DNA of 64,000 nucleotides from Pseudoips prasinana. Taxonomy: Eukaryota > Arthropoda > Insecta > Lepidoptera > Nolidae. Positions within the stretch are counted from its first letter, which is position 1. The number at the start of each line of letters is the position of its first letter. The notes under the pieces were generated by a model, which saw nothing but the letters and a program-made list of their open reading frames with translations, did not search any database and had not been told where the DNA came from. This document shows positions 54,787 through 64,000 of this stretch, one piece after another. Where the stretch lies: the NCBI GenBank assembly GCA_951640165.1, contig OX621252.1, positions 8,216,501 to 8,280,500 of the forward strand, read 5' to 3'. The translations under genes were made by a program, and so were the position numbers.

Positions 54787-55085
54787 CCGCTTCGTTGGTC
54801 TAGCGGTAGTGTGTTCACCCGCAGAGAACGAGGGTCTGGGTTCAAATCCCGGGCCGGCCCTAAAGTGGTTTTGGAACTTTTCTGTAACAAGAAAAATTCT
54901 CAGCATCAGCCCGAAGTCAGGAATTTGGCGGTATTATACCCCCGTGCCTCGGAGAGCACGTAAAGCCGTCAGTCCTGTGCCTGACCTCTTTCCGGTCGTG
55001 TCGCTAGTCGTCCCATCGGATCATAAAAGTGATGGAATATAAAGTGCTCCTGTGTTTGCACACACACTTGTGCACTATAATATGT
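54787..55085 (+). repeat. SINE, tRNA-derived (family B)
   Basis: A-box tggtctagcgg, B-box ggttcaaatcc, acccccgtgcctcggagagc, gacctctttccggtcgtgtc, end cttgtgcactataatatg. Confidence 0.75.
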
Positions 55086-55544
55086 ATGTGTGTAGAAGTC
55101 AGTAAAAAGGAAGTAAAGTTATGTCATGTCACCATTTATCATTTAAGAATTGCCGAACCAAATATCATGAATTTGGTTGGTTGGATCTGTCTCGGCTCCG
55201 AATAGCAGAATATACATTAAAACATCGAAAGAAAATTAAGCTCTTCGTATATTTTGCAGGGAACAGCATTTTGCCTTTAGAAGTACGCTTAAGTAAAATA
55301 AAAAATCCGTTCACAATTCAAACATGAAAATTGATTGCACTCCTCTAAACAATCGGACCGACGCGATCTTGATAAATTTTTGTGAGTGTTTGAGCGCGTC
55401 CCTTAGTAGTTTGGATTCACAATACACCTGATAGGTGGCGCTGCGATCAGGTTCCCATTTCTTTTACTATTTTCAGAGCAGGACAGCATCTGCCGGGACA
55501 TCTAGTTTATTATAATAAAAATATAATAATAAATAATATTCTGG

Positions 55545-55797
55545 GACACTGTTTACACACGGCCATCTGATCCCAAACTAAGCAGAGCTTGTACTATGGA
55601 AACCAGATAACAGATATAATACATATACTACTTTTCTTTTGTAAATACATACTTATATAGATAATTTCACCCAGACTCAGGACAAACAGACATGTTCATG
55701 CACACAAATATCTGCCCTGGGTGGGAATCGAACCCACGACCTCCGGCGTGAAAAGCAAGCATTTGCCATCCACGCCAACAGACCCGTCGAATATAGA
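55545..55797 (-). repeat. SINE, tRNA-derived (family C), full length
   Basis: Minus strand: ggcgtggatggcaaatgctt, B-box ggttcgattcc, cctgagtctgggtgaaatta, gcttagtttgggatcagatg. Best copy of this family here. Confidence 0.75.
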
Positions 55798-56221
55798 AGG
55801 TTGGTAATAAGAATATCATCTAGTATAAAAAAACAAAAGTGCTTGCTTGCAATAAGTTCTATTTCTAACTTTGACTCAATACCTAACACCGATGTGTTTG
55901 TAAATAACAATATTATTATAAATGGGTCTTCTGTTCAAGCAAGAAAATATAATTTTATTGACACAGCCACATTCCTATAATTTTATTATACTTTTAGTGT
56001 TGGTTTTGCTGTTATTTATTATCAATTTTATTATACTTACAAGGGGTTCTAAGAATCTATAAGATATATCAATGAATCTTAAGACCGATTTTGTACAATT
56101 ACTATAGTGAAATGTCAATCGGAAGCAATTTTCATTATACTTCAAAGTCAGCTAACGATCGCAAGCTATCAACAACTCAAACGTAATCGCCCCGTGCAGG
56201 ACCACAGCATTAATAATAAAA

Positions 56222-56450
56222 ATGTCCTCGGACATTATTCACACACAGCCATCTGATCCCAAACTAATCAGAGCTTGTTTTATGGAAATACTACTTTTTT
56301 TTCGTAACCTCATACTTATATAGATAATTACACGCAGACTCAGGACAAACAGACATCTTCATGAACACAAATATCTGATCTGGGTGGGAATTGATCCCAC
56401 GACCCGCGTCTAAGGCAAGCATTAACTAGCCACGCCAACCGGCCCGTCAA
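56222..56450 (-). repeat. SINE family C, mutated
   Basis: cagccatctgatcccaaact, cagactcaggacaaacagac, ctgatctgggtgggaattga; internal deletion after ttatggaaat. Confidence 0.65.
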
Positions 56451-56514
56451 AATTAACAGAAATAATGCTATTGCCTTCTTATACAATAACAAAACTCATT
56501 AAATTTCTTTCTAA

Positions 56515-56696
56515 TTACGCTAATATTATAAAGGTGAAAGTTTGTAACTGTGTGAGTGTCTATGTTTGTTCTACACGGCTAAACGGCTGGAGCGATTTTA
56601 ATAAAATTTAGGTAAATATTTAGCTGACACCCTGGATTAAGATATAGGCTATAATTTATAAAGTTTAACGCGGGTAAAACCGCGGGGCACAGCTAG
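56515..56696 (+). mobile_element. Non-autonomous Helitron (family 4), copy d
   Basis: gctaatattataaaggtgaa, ggctggagcgattttaataa, hairpin gcgggtaaaaccgcg, CTAG at 56693-56696. A further copy follows immediately. Confidence 0.7.
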
Positions 56697-57066
56697 TAAT
56701 ATTATAAAGGCGAAAGTTAGTGAGTGTCTATGTTTGTTACCCTTTCACGCATAAACTACTGAACGAATTTTGGTGTAATTTTGTAGTAATATAGCTTATA
56801 TATCCGAATAACACATAGGCTATACCATTGACTTATATGTATAACTAGACACGCTGTTTCGAATAAAAACTCTGTCCCAGTCTGGCTGTGCGCGAGGTGA
56901 GGGGCGCGCGCGCGGCGGCCAAAATTGCTTACTGCGTTGCAGCGCCCGCGCTGCAACTCGGTGAGCTAATTCTCAATATGGGATTGCGCGTCTAGTAGAA
57001 TACATATAGGTCAATGGGCTATAATTTATAAAGATTAGCGCTGGTACAACCGCGGGGCACAGCTAG
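56697..57066 (+). mobile_element. Helitron (family 4), copy e, with nested foldback
   Basis: taatattataaaggcgaaag at the start, gggctataatttataaagat and a mutated hairpin before CTAG 57063-57066. A foldback of about 190 bp occupies 56827-57017. Confidence 0.65.
56827..57017. mobile_element. GC-rich foldback MITE
   Basis: ccattgacttatatgtat and ctagacacgc at the left face gcgcgtctag and atacatataggtcaatgg at the right, enclosing ggggcgcgcgcgcggcggcc. No coding. Confidence 0.6.
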
Positions 57067-57460
57067 TACCTATATTATTATGAAGAGGTCAGGGCATTGT
57101 TAGTTGTTAGTACAATTTAGTTTTGACGCGATATACTGAGGGATGTAAGCGACTTGTTAGAACTTGTTATGCACCCGGTATGGATAAGTTTTGCTTGTGT
57201 GTGCAATATGCAGTCATTATGCAGTTCCGCCGTGCAGTTACAAGCCGTAGTAAAACAGTGAGCTATTAAGGTAAATGTCACTTTAATATGGTTACATAGA
57301 GTAGCATTTATCATGAGAATTTTTTATTTACAACGGCTCTTTAGAATATGCATGGCAGAGTTATAGTAGATACACGGTTCTATGTAGGTATGTTAGTCCT
57401 TTTCTTACGAGTTACATTAGAATGAGATGTAATAATGACATTTAGTTAGAAATTTACTGC
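57067..57460. other. Unassigned intergenic sequence
   Basis: No gene, repeat or signal that I recognise. Confidence 0.4.
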
Positions 57461-57660
57461 ACTTGTGGCGCAGCGGCTAAGACAGTCGCTTCGCCGCTTC
57501 GTGTCGCGGGTTCGGGTCCCGCACTGGACCACTATTTGTGTGACCCCTATAGTTTTCTGAGTCGGGATATAATTTATGTCGGTCAATTATATGTTTATAA
57601 AGTACCCCGCGACACAGGGATTAAATTCACTAGTGCGGCAGATGTCTTTAAAAAAATAAA
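57461..57660 (+). repeat. SINE, tRNA-derived (family E)
   Basis: A-box tggcgcagcgg, tRNA-like arm cgcgggttcgggtcccgc as B-box, body atagttttctgagtcgggat, end in aaaaaaataaag. Too long and unpaired in the acceptor stem for a tRNA gene. Confidence 0.6.
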
Positions 57661-57707
57661 GAAATAATTATCTGTAGTATATTCTGTAAGGTACCTGGCC
57701 TATGGTT

Positions 57708-57834
57708 TATTGCTTAGTGACCCTGAAAGCAGAATCAACGACCTAGGGCTTAGCGAAGGGTTCGATGGTCGAGTTCTTTGTGCGATGAACACGATTGCGG
57801 TGTCTGGGTGTAATTTATCTATTACTAGCTGCCC
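57708..57834 (+). repeat. SINE family A, cut by a Helitron
   Basis: ttgcttagtgaccctgaaag, gggttcgatggtcgagttct, cgatgaacacgattgcggtg and tgtctgggtgtaatttatct before the Helitron end. Confidence 0.6.
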
Positions 57835-58136
57835 CGCGGTTTTACCCGCGTTAAATTTTATTAATTATCACAGCTCCTCCCCCGTAGATGATAGCGTGAT
57901 AATATGTAGCCTATATATTGACCCGACCTCTTAGTAATATTCATGGAAAATTTTACGTAAATCCATGCAGTACTTTTTGAGTTTAGCCCGGACATACATA
58001 CAGACAAACAGATAAATAGACAAAAATTCTAAAAACTATATTTTTGGCTTCGATATCGATTATAGATCACGCCCCAAGTATCCTTTTTAAAAAATATTTA
58101 ATGTACAGTTTTGACTTTTCTACGATTTTATTAATA

Positions 58137-59418
58137 GGTCTTTACCTATGAAATTGCCGTTTTGTATGAAAAAATTTAAACGAATTTTTTTCATGAATTT
58201 TTTTATTTGTATTAATCGAAGTAATCACCCATGCAATCAATGCATCTTTGCCATCGCAGTGGCAGTTTATTGATGCCCTTCTTAAAGAAATCAGCTGGAC
58301 GGGAGGCAACAAATTCTTCAAAGGCATTTTGTACTGCCTCTCGGGTATTGAATTTTTTTCCCGCCAAGAAGTTATCCAAATTCTGGAAAAAGTAGTAGTC
58401 TGTAGGCGCAAGGTCTGGTGAGTAGGGCGGATGACGGAGAGCTTCCAACCCCAGTTCTTGCAACTTGGAGACCGTCTGCTGTGCAGTATGAGGTCGCGCG
58501 TTGTCGTGCAGGAGCAGCGGAGACGAGCGATTGACCAATGCTGGTTGGAGATGCGCCAGCTTCTCCATCATTGTGCTCAGTTCTTCACAGTACACATCTG
58601 CAGTAATGCTCACCCCGTTTGGTAAGAAGCTGTGATGAATCACACCGGCGCTAGACCACCAAACAGTGACCATCACTTTTCTAGGGGTAAGTTTTCGTTT
58701 AGGGCATTGTTTAGGTGCTGAACCAGGATCCAACCAACTTGCTGAGCGCTTGCGGTTATCAAACAGAATCCATTTTTCATCGCAGGTAACAATGCGGTTC
58801 AAAATTCCTTCATTTGTGTGTCTGTTGAGCAGTGCAAGGCACGTCTCGACGCGTACTTCGCGCTGGCGATCATTGAGTTCGTGGGGCACCCATTTGTCAA
58901 GCTTTTTTACCTTGCCAATTTGACGCAAATGGACCAATATTGTTTTGACGCTAACGTCGAAAGCTGCTGCTAATTCAGCCGTAGATTGTGTATCATCAGC
59001 TTCCACAACCGCCTTTAATTCGTCATTGTCGACCAAAGTCTTCGGACGACCGCGAGGTTCATTTTTCAGGTCGAAATTTCCAGAACGGAAGCGAGCAAAC
59101 CAATAACAGGTGGTGCGTTGGTTTGTAGTGTTAGCTCCGTAAACGTCGTTGATGTTGCGTGCTGCTTGTGCCGCGTTGCTGCCACGACGGTACTCATATT
59201 CCATAATTACTCGAATTTTTAACGTATCCATGATGACGAAAAAGATTGAAATGCGATGAAAATGTAACACTAATCAATAAAGAAATGACTACTTTTGGAA
59301 AAAAGAATCCATGTTTTTAAAATAAAATTAATTTGAAATTAGAATTCTTAGCCAAACAAAAATTATTTTGATTTGAAATGGCCAGTACTGCAGAACGGCA
59401 ATTTCATAGGTAAAGACC
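58137..59418 (-). mobile_element. mariner element with perfect TIRs
   Basis: 1282 bp. 25-bp terminal inverted repeats without mismatch (starting ggtctttacctatgaaattg) and TA on both sides (58135-58136, 59419-59420). Length is typical for mariner. Contains one complete transposase frame. Confidence 0.9.
58212..59231 (-). CDS. mariner transposase (DD34D)
   Basis: 339 residues from the ATG at 59231 (MDTLKIRVIMEYEYRRG); the frame also has an ATG at 59270, but the family starts near the later one. N-terminal HTH pair: AAQAARNINDVYG and TAELAAAFDVSVKTILVHL, with GRPKTL between. Catalytic domain: VTCDEKWILFDN (first Asp), LLLHDNARPHTA (second Asp), YSPDLAPTDYYFF (third Asp, 34 residues between second and third). 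WVPHELNDRQREVRVETC is the expected linker. No stop or frameshift, and all catalytic residues present, so it may still be active. It cuts and reinserts the element at TA. Confidence 0.9.
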   Translation of the reverse strand: MDTLKIRVIMEYEYRRGSNAAQAARNINDVYGANTTNQRTTCYWFARFRSGNFDLKNEPRGRPKTLVDNDELKAVVEADDTQSTAELAAAFDVSVKTILVHLRQIGKVKKLDKWVPHELNDRQREVRVETCLALLNRHTNEGILNRIVTCDEKWILFDNRKRSASWLDPGSAPKQCPKRKLTPRKVMVTVWWSSAGVIHHSFLPNGVSITADVYCEELSTMMEKLAHLQPALVNRSSPLLLHDNARPHTAQQTVSKLQELGLEALRHPPYSPDLAPTDYYFFQNLDNFLAGKKFNTREAVQNAFEEFVASRPADFFKKGINKLPLRWQRCIDCMGDYFD

Positions 59419-59433
59419 TAATATATGTATAGA

Positions 59434-60253
59434 TAACATGAACTTGAGATTGCCTCTCTAAGATTACGCTATTGATAATGCGATACTTATTACAAAGTTC
59501 TGGGCAGACGCAATTCTGATTGCTTTTTACTCGCTAAAAACATTATTTTTATGTCTACAAGATTTATTTAGAGCTACTTAATATTACACCAATAATTCTT
59601 CCATAAAAGAGAGATCTTGATGAATTAATAATGGCAAATAATTTTTGATGAATTCATATTATATATTTTAAAAAGTATACATGTAATTTATTTGTGGTCA
59701 GAAAGCATCAATATATTTTCTATGTTACAACTGGTTTAAAATAATTCCTACTGTCTGTTGAGCACTTTCACACCGTGTCAATAGATTTTTACCTAACCTA
59801 TATTGGCCCATTCATGACGCCTCGATAACGTCATATTTTAATTATTCTTTATAATATTTATTCTTTTAAACAGCATACTCGATTTTTACGATACATCTGC
59901 ACTACCAAGAACTACTACTTTGAAATCTATCCAGCCATTTAGGAGCTACAATGCCACAATCAGATAAACTGATATACAGATACTCTAACTCACAGCGATA
60001 GATTTTCAAACTGGGGTTACAATTATATTTTTGTGGTAGTATCAAGATCATCCAGTTAGAAAACGCACCCTGTATAATACTAATACTGGCAGTGTTTATA
60101 GCATTAACGACATTGAACCACAGTACCTACGTCAGTATAAGTAAATATCAAGTATTGTCTGCGAATATTGCAATATTATTTAGCTTCTATATATACTGGT
60201 TAGCGATTAGATATCTGCATTCGATTAATAGTGTGTTGATCATATATCGTAAG
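59434..60253. other. Upstream region of gene C
   Basis: AT-rich; a possible TATA at 60188. No gene or repeat recognised. Confidence 0.4.
60188..60195 (+). promoter_or_regulatory. Possible TATA box of gene C
   Basis: TATATATA 59 bp before the first in-frame ATG, similar placement to gene B. AT-rich context makes chance likely. Confidence 0.3.
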
Positions 60254-60337
60254 ATGATGTATTATAAATTAATAACATTTTTTATTTTCAATTTATTTGC
60301 GATTTCTCCTTCGCTTTGTAAGCGTTGTGATAATGAA
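60254..60337 (+). CDS. Gene C exon 1 (leader)
   Basis: 28 codons starting with two in-frame ATGs (60254 and 60257), a 12-residue hydrophobic core and then SPSLCKRCDNE before donor GTAAGT, phase 0. Length and phase match gene B exon 1. Confidence 0.72.
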
Positions 60338-62372
60338 GTAAGTCTCATATTTCACTTATTATTAGGATAATTTTCTAGCAGTAGTCCTTCTTTTACCTCC
60401 GATAAGCAAAACAAGTCATTTCACGTGTGTACCCACGTTTATTGCCATATTTTTTTTACTACTTTCTTCTGTTTCATTTGGCAGCAATAATTAAAGTTAT
60501 GTTTCAAATTGTATGTTTGATAAGTAAAATACAAACCTAATTTTATACAAATTAGTTTCCAGGTTTATATTTATTTTACTTGGGACATGTGTTTTGTTTT
60601 ATTTATTATTTATTAGTTGTTTTATTGCTATCGTTTTTCAGAATACTTTACTATCGTATAAGTCAATTAGAACTTACGGAGTAAACCAAAAATTCTAATA
60701 ATCAAAGACAAATAATTATTTCTCATCTTTTAGAATGTTTAGTTTGATTCCTATTCATATTGTTGCGCACTTCTGTTTTTATTTCTATACATTTTTATAT
60801 TAATATTTATGTTGATTTTAATTATATTTATAGATGCTTTTCAGTAGAAATTGTAATAATAGCTTTAAGAAAAAAGATTCATCTGATAATTGGTAAGAAC
60901 TGTCTCTATCAAAATGTTACTTGGGATACTCTCCACCCTAACCGACTCCTGTATTGATAGGGTTACGGTCGAGCCCCAGTTTTAGCTGCAACAGAGGCTG
61001 TATTTACAAATTAACGTTCAGAATTTAATCAATATTATGAAGTTTCAAACCAAAAACAATCATCTCATTAGTATAAACTGGGAATAAACTCAAGTTTATC
61101 GAACTTTTACTTTCCACAACAAAACTTGTGCCACAGGGGAGGAATTATTCTTCAAGTATAACTCCTCTCCTGTGCTATATATTACCCCCTCCCCATAAGG
61201 AGACCCCTAATAGAAATAATAAAAAATCAAGTCAGATGAAATTTGAAGAACTTATGCCTTGATCCTTAAAACTATATTTGTTACAGCCTTGCGAGCTAAG
61301 TGGACTAATCGCTCCAGTGTTCACTCCAATAGACGAAGACGGCAACTTAAATCTAGGTCTAATTCCGGCGTATGCTCAATACCTTGTAAATAATGATATA
61401 AGGGCTGTAGTTGGTAAGTATAGTTTTATGAATATTTATTGTCTGTTATTTATTTATTAACCCACACTAAACAGAACTCAGTTCCATATGAATAAAGAAT
61501 TCCACATAAAAAAAATTAGCTTATAATATGCTTGAAGATTAAACTATGGTCCTAACACTGTGTGCTCAGGATGATCAAAAGTTAACACAGATTGTACATT
61601 TGTATTGAGTAAATTGAGGTATTTAAAGCTAATTTTGATTGTATTAAACCTAGTAAAGTAATAATTTAGTATTGTCCACAAAATGCATGATAGTAATTTT
61701 AATGATTGACGTCATAAATGTACCAGTGCAATAAACTGACATCTGTACCGAGGACACATCCAAAATTACTCATGTTATGGACACAGTGTATAATAAACTA
61801 CCAATGAGCATATCAAGGGCCCCAACCTTCACGAGTTTTAAAGCTCGGTTAAAACGGTGGCTTATCGAGCAAAATTTCTATTCTGTTGATGAATTTATTC
61901 ATTTCAAATTTAAAAGTTTAACATGATAATTTTGACCTGCTGATTAAGGCTGTGACCATTATCGTGTAGACCTATTTAATTTTTTTTAACTTATTTATAG
62001 TTTAGTATATTTTTGATATGTTGACATTGTTTAGAAATTTAATATATTTTTATAATCTTTTTCATGACATTTAAGAGATCTAACCAATAAATGACTATTT
62101 ATTTATTCTATGTGTTCTTAAATTTACTAAAGATTTTTGATTGTGATCCGATTGCAAGTAACGATAATCATGTTATTTTTAATAGAGGTATTTTTATTTA
62201 TTTACTTGATCTTTTTCTGTTTCTAGTCGGTGCATATACTGGAGAAGGACCTAAATTGTGTGTGGAAGAAGTAAAGAGGCTGATTTCTGCATGGTTAGAC
62301 GTAGCCCATAATCTAGGCATTTCAGTCGGTGCTTTTATTGGAGGAAGACCCTTCGCAGAAGTTATAGAATTG
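60254..62372 (+). CDS. NPL-like: N-acetylneuraminate lyase-like gene C (5' part)
   Basis: Third paralogue: exon 1 60254-60337, exon 2 61287-61413, exon 3 62227-62372; exons 4-7 would lie beyond 64000. The leader MYYKLITFFIFNLFAISPSL looks like a signal peptide and resembles that of B. The mature part reads LSGLIAPVFTPIDEDGNLNL, YAQYLVNNDIRAVVGAYTGE, GPKLCVEEVKRLISAW and IGGRPFAEVIEL. The substrate loop is A-Y-T-G-E, so one of the two hydroxyl residues is Tyr. Nothing in the visible part is broken. Whether C keeps the catalytic Tyr and Lys cannot be seen. Confidence 0.86.
60338..61286. other. Intron 1 of gene C
   Basis: Plain AT-rich intron; small open frames have no support. A short inverted pair (aggggaggaattattcttca and gaagtataactcctctcctg) is at about 61136-61172. 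Confidence 0.45.
61287..61413 (+). CDS. Gene C exon 2
   Basis: 127 bp, acceptor gttacag, donor GTAAGT, phase 1. Encodes CELSGLIAPVFTPIDEDGN and IPAYAQYLVNNDIRAVV. Confidence 0.87.
61740..62095 (+). mobile_element. LINE 3' fragment in intron 2 of gene C
   Basis: Reads VYNKLPMSISRAPTFTSFKA and RLKRWLIEQNFYSVDEF to a stop, the C-terminal end of jockey/CR1 ORF2, then a 3' UTR ending accaataaatgactatttat. No RT part. Confidence 0.6.
62227..62372 (+). CDS. Gene C exon 3
   Basis: 146 bp, acceptor ttctag, donor GTAAGA, phase 0. Encodes GAYTGEGPKLCVEEVKRLIS and GAFIGGRPFAEVIEL. Nearest relative in the window is gene B exon 3. Confidence 0.87.
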
Positions 62373-62621
62373 GTAAGACATTCCAAATTACTACAATCGT
62401 AACAAGTATTTGTTAGTCATATTTAGAAAAAGAAGGAGGTAATCAATTCGGCAGATATTTTTTATGGATGTTACGCGATTTATTTTTTATTGTAAACAAA
62501 ATTTTAGAAAATGTTTATTAAGTTATTCGATTTTTTTTCTAAATGTTACCACGTACATTTTGATGTTTGTTACTCTTTCACGCAAAAACTACCGAACGGA
62601 TTTTGATGAAACTTTGTAGTA

Positions 62622-63143
62622 ATCCTTTCTAATATTATTAAGGGGCCTTTTACAGTCCACTAGCGCCGCCAATCTAAAAAATGTCATAATTCGTAAATAG
62701 AATCAAAAATACAAAATATGTTCTATTATTACTGTGGAAAAGGCAATAACGTAATTGTATAACACCTTATCAACACTTGAAATATAGCTGTTTAGCTAAA
62801 TCTTGCATTCAAAACATAAACGGCCGTTTTTGATACAAATGCACGATTTAACTAAACAGCTATATTTCAAGTGTTGACAATGTGTTATAAAATTACGTTA
62901 TTGCCTTTTCTACAGTAATAATAGACCACATTTTGTATTTTTGATTCTATTTACGAGTTATGACATTTTTTCGATTGGCGGCGCTAGTGGACTGTAATAG
63001 GCCTCTTAATGCCAAAGTAACTCTGTCTGTCTGTATGTCGGGCCAAAAATACTGAACCGATTTGAATAAATTTAGAGGTACACAGATAGTCTAAAACCTC
63101 AATAGGACATGGGCTACTTTTTAGAATTATACTTAATAGAATA
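62622..63143 (+). mobile_element. Helitron-like fragment carrying a TTAA MITE
   Basis: tctaatattatta before the MITE and atgccaaagtaactctgtct after it join into one sequence resembling other Helitron starts here. The end is not identified. Confidence 0.4.
62642..63005. mobile_element. Foldback MITE with TTAA target site (piggyBac-like)
   Basis: 364 bp made of two long inverted arms (62642-62820 and 62830-63005) with few mismatches; ends ggggccttttacagtccact and its near complement. TTAA on both sides (62638-62641, 63006-63009) fits piggyBac-type integration. Confidence 0.8.
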
Positions 63144-63345
63144 TCATCACCACATCTCATCCCGTGGGGGGCGTAGAAATCGTCTGAGGGAATACCTACC
63201 AGAGAACGAGCAGTAGCGTTTTTCTGTGAACTATGTCCATCAAACTGCGATCTGCCAAGCGTGGCAATTATGGCATATCCCCCCATGGGGAGGCTTTTGT
63301 CCAGCTGTGGACATACTTTGGCTGACATGATGATGATCGTCATTT
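63144..63345 (+). mobile_element. RTE-type LINE tail (second family)
   Basis: tcaccacatctcatcccgtg, gggcgtagaaatcgtctgag, ggaggcttttgtccagctgt and a (gat)n end. The most complete tail of this family in the window. Confidence 0.6.
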
Positions 63346-63429
63346 TTAGAGCTAGAAGCTTGAAACTTATATTAAGGCTGTTAATTCGATATAAACAATA
63401 ATGACATTCAAGGTTTGTTAAAATTTTAC

Positions 63430-63533
63430 CCTCAAAGGTGTAAAAATGGCTGTGACATTCGGACGGACAGACAGACAGACAGACATGAAGAATTTATAGG
63501 GGTTCCATTTTTTGCCATTTGGCTACGGAACCC
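63430..63533 (-). repeat. GGTTCCGTAGCC repeat, fragment
   Basis: ggacggacagacagacagac and ttgccatttggctacggaac: the 5' end of the repeat found at 13683 and 33177, on the minus strand. Confidence 0.65.
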
Positions 63534-63859
63534 TCAAAACTACAGGGAATAGAGGATGAAAGTTTGTACGGAAATATGAAGGTTTATGTGAATGTTTTAT
63601 AAGTTAGCGACATGAGACAAATCGTAGCTCCGAAACGGATGGACCTATTTCGATGCGGGTTTTTTCATTTGATAGCCAGTTTCCTTGCGGTGGTTCTTAG
63701 CTATGTTCTTAGCTCTTTTCCAAAATGATGTAATTATAGTTGGAGTCGTTGTTATCTATTAGTTAGGTTATGTTATTTAATCGATAGGGTATGCATGGGG
63801 TGCAGTTTTGACAAAATATATTGACAAAAAGATACAGTCCAAGTTGTATTTATGCTTTA

Positions 63860-64000
63860 CTAGCTATGCCCCGCGGTTTTGCCCGCGTTAAACTTTATAA
63901 ATAATAGTCTAGGTGTTAATCCAGGGTGTCAGCTAACTCCATACCAAATTTTATTGAAATCGCTGCAGCCGTTTAGACGTGAAGAAGTAACAATCATACA
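63860..64000 (-). mobile_element. Non-autonomous Helitron (family 4), cut by the window edge
   Basis: Minus strand: CTAG end at 63860-63863, hairpin gcgggcaaaaccgcg, agctgacaccctggattaac. Continues past 64000. Confidence 0.65.

Larger units (their letters stand above)
57835..59433 (-). mobile_element. Helitron (family 1), copy e, split by a mariner
   Basis: CTAG end at 57835-57838 (minus strand), hairpin, body to 58134, then the mariner, then the TC start (atatatgtataga) to 59433. Removing the mariner restores a normal family 1 copy. Confidence 0.78.

Noticed and set aside
58431..58923. Plus-strand frames opposite the mariner transposase
   Set aside because: Antisense shadows of a complete DD34D transposase frame.
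1505..62372. Recent horizontal transfer of the lyase genes from bacteria
   Set aside because: They have six introns with conserved phases, and codon use like the surroundings; a very old transfer cannot be excluded from the sequence alone.
1..64000. CRISPR arrays, operons, ribosome-binding sites
   Set aside because: Eukaryotic sequence; direct repeats present are satellites or transposons.

Overview
The window reads as nuclear DNA of a lepidopteran insect (moth or butterfly). It is AT-rich and intron-bearing. It is crowded with repeat types I associate with Lepidoptera: tRNA-derived SINEs, short Helitrons ending in CTAG, RTE and CR1/jockey LINEs with ATC- or AAT-type tails, mariner, and many foldback MITEs. 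Nothing looks bacterial. There is no CRISPR array and no convincing stand-alone tRNA or rRNA gene.

The only host genes I can support are three paralogues of the N-acetylneuraminate lyase family (NPL/NanA type, Schiff-base class I aldolases). Gene A is on the minus strand, with five recognisable exons from 20104 down to 1505; its first and last coding exons are not found. Gene B is on the plus strand, 41672 to 51275, with first and last exons present but exon 5 damaged. Gene C is on the plus strand, with exons 1 to 3 at 60254 to 62372, and it runs off the right edge. The exon lengths 127, 146, 169, 137 and 175 bp and their phases are shared wherever they can be compared, so the three arose by duplication of an intron-containing gene. 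B and C begin with hydrophobic leaders that look like signal peptides. A carries Phe where the family has its catalytic Tyr. Exon 5 of B, which holds the Schiff-base Lys, has lost about eleven codons and hits a stop.

Layout: 1-1504, AT-rich DNA with an orphan exon-like stretch; 1505-3602, A exons 6, 5 and 4; 3690-10125, a CR1-like LINE split by a second LINE in the opposite orientation; 10131-13120, a hexanucleotide satellite, SINEs, a hAT-like element, a perfect 59-bp hairpin and a SINE carrying three Helitrons; 13193-13338, A exon 3; 13.4-19.6 kb, intron 2 of A with a nearly intact RTE LINE; 19978-20104, A exon 2; 20.1-24.2 kb, upstream DNA with a 1.6-kb TIR transposon; 24.2-28.9 kb, a decayed full-length jockey-type LINE; 29.0-30.8 kb, a CR1-like LINE; 31-41.6 kb, SINE, MITE and RTE debris; 41.7-51.5 kb, gene B; 51.5-60.2 kb, repeats including a Helitron inverted dimer and an intact-looking mariner inserted in a Helitron; 60.2-64 kb, the start of gene C with a TTAA foldback MITE downstream.

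The three host genes would act on sialic-acid-type or other 2-keto acid substrates if active. Their active-site changes, leaders and exon decay suggest a family under relaxed or redirected selection. Everything else is layered transposon insertion, and the nesting gives a relative order of events in several places.
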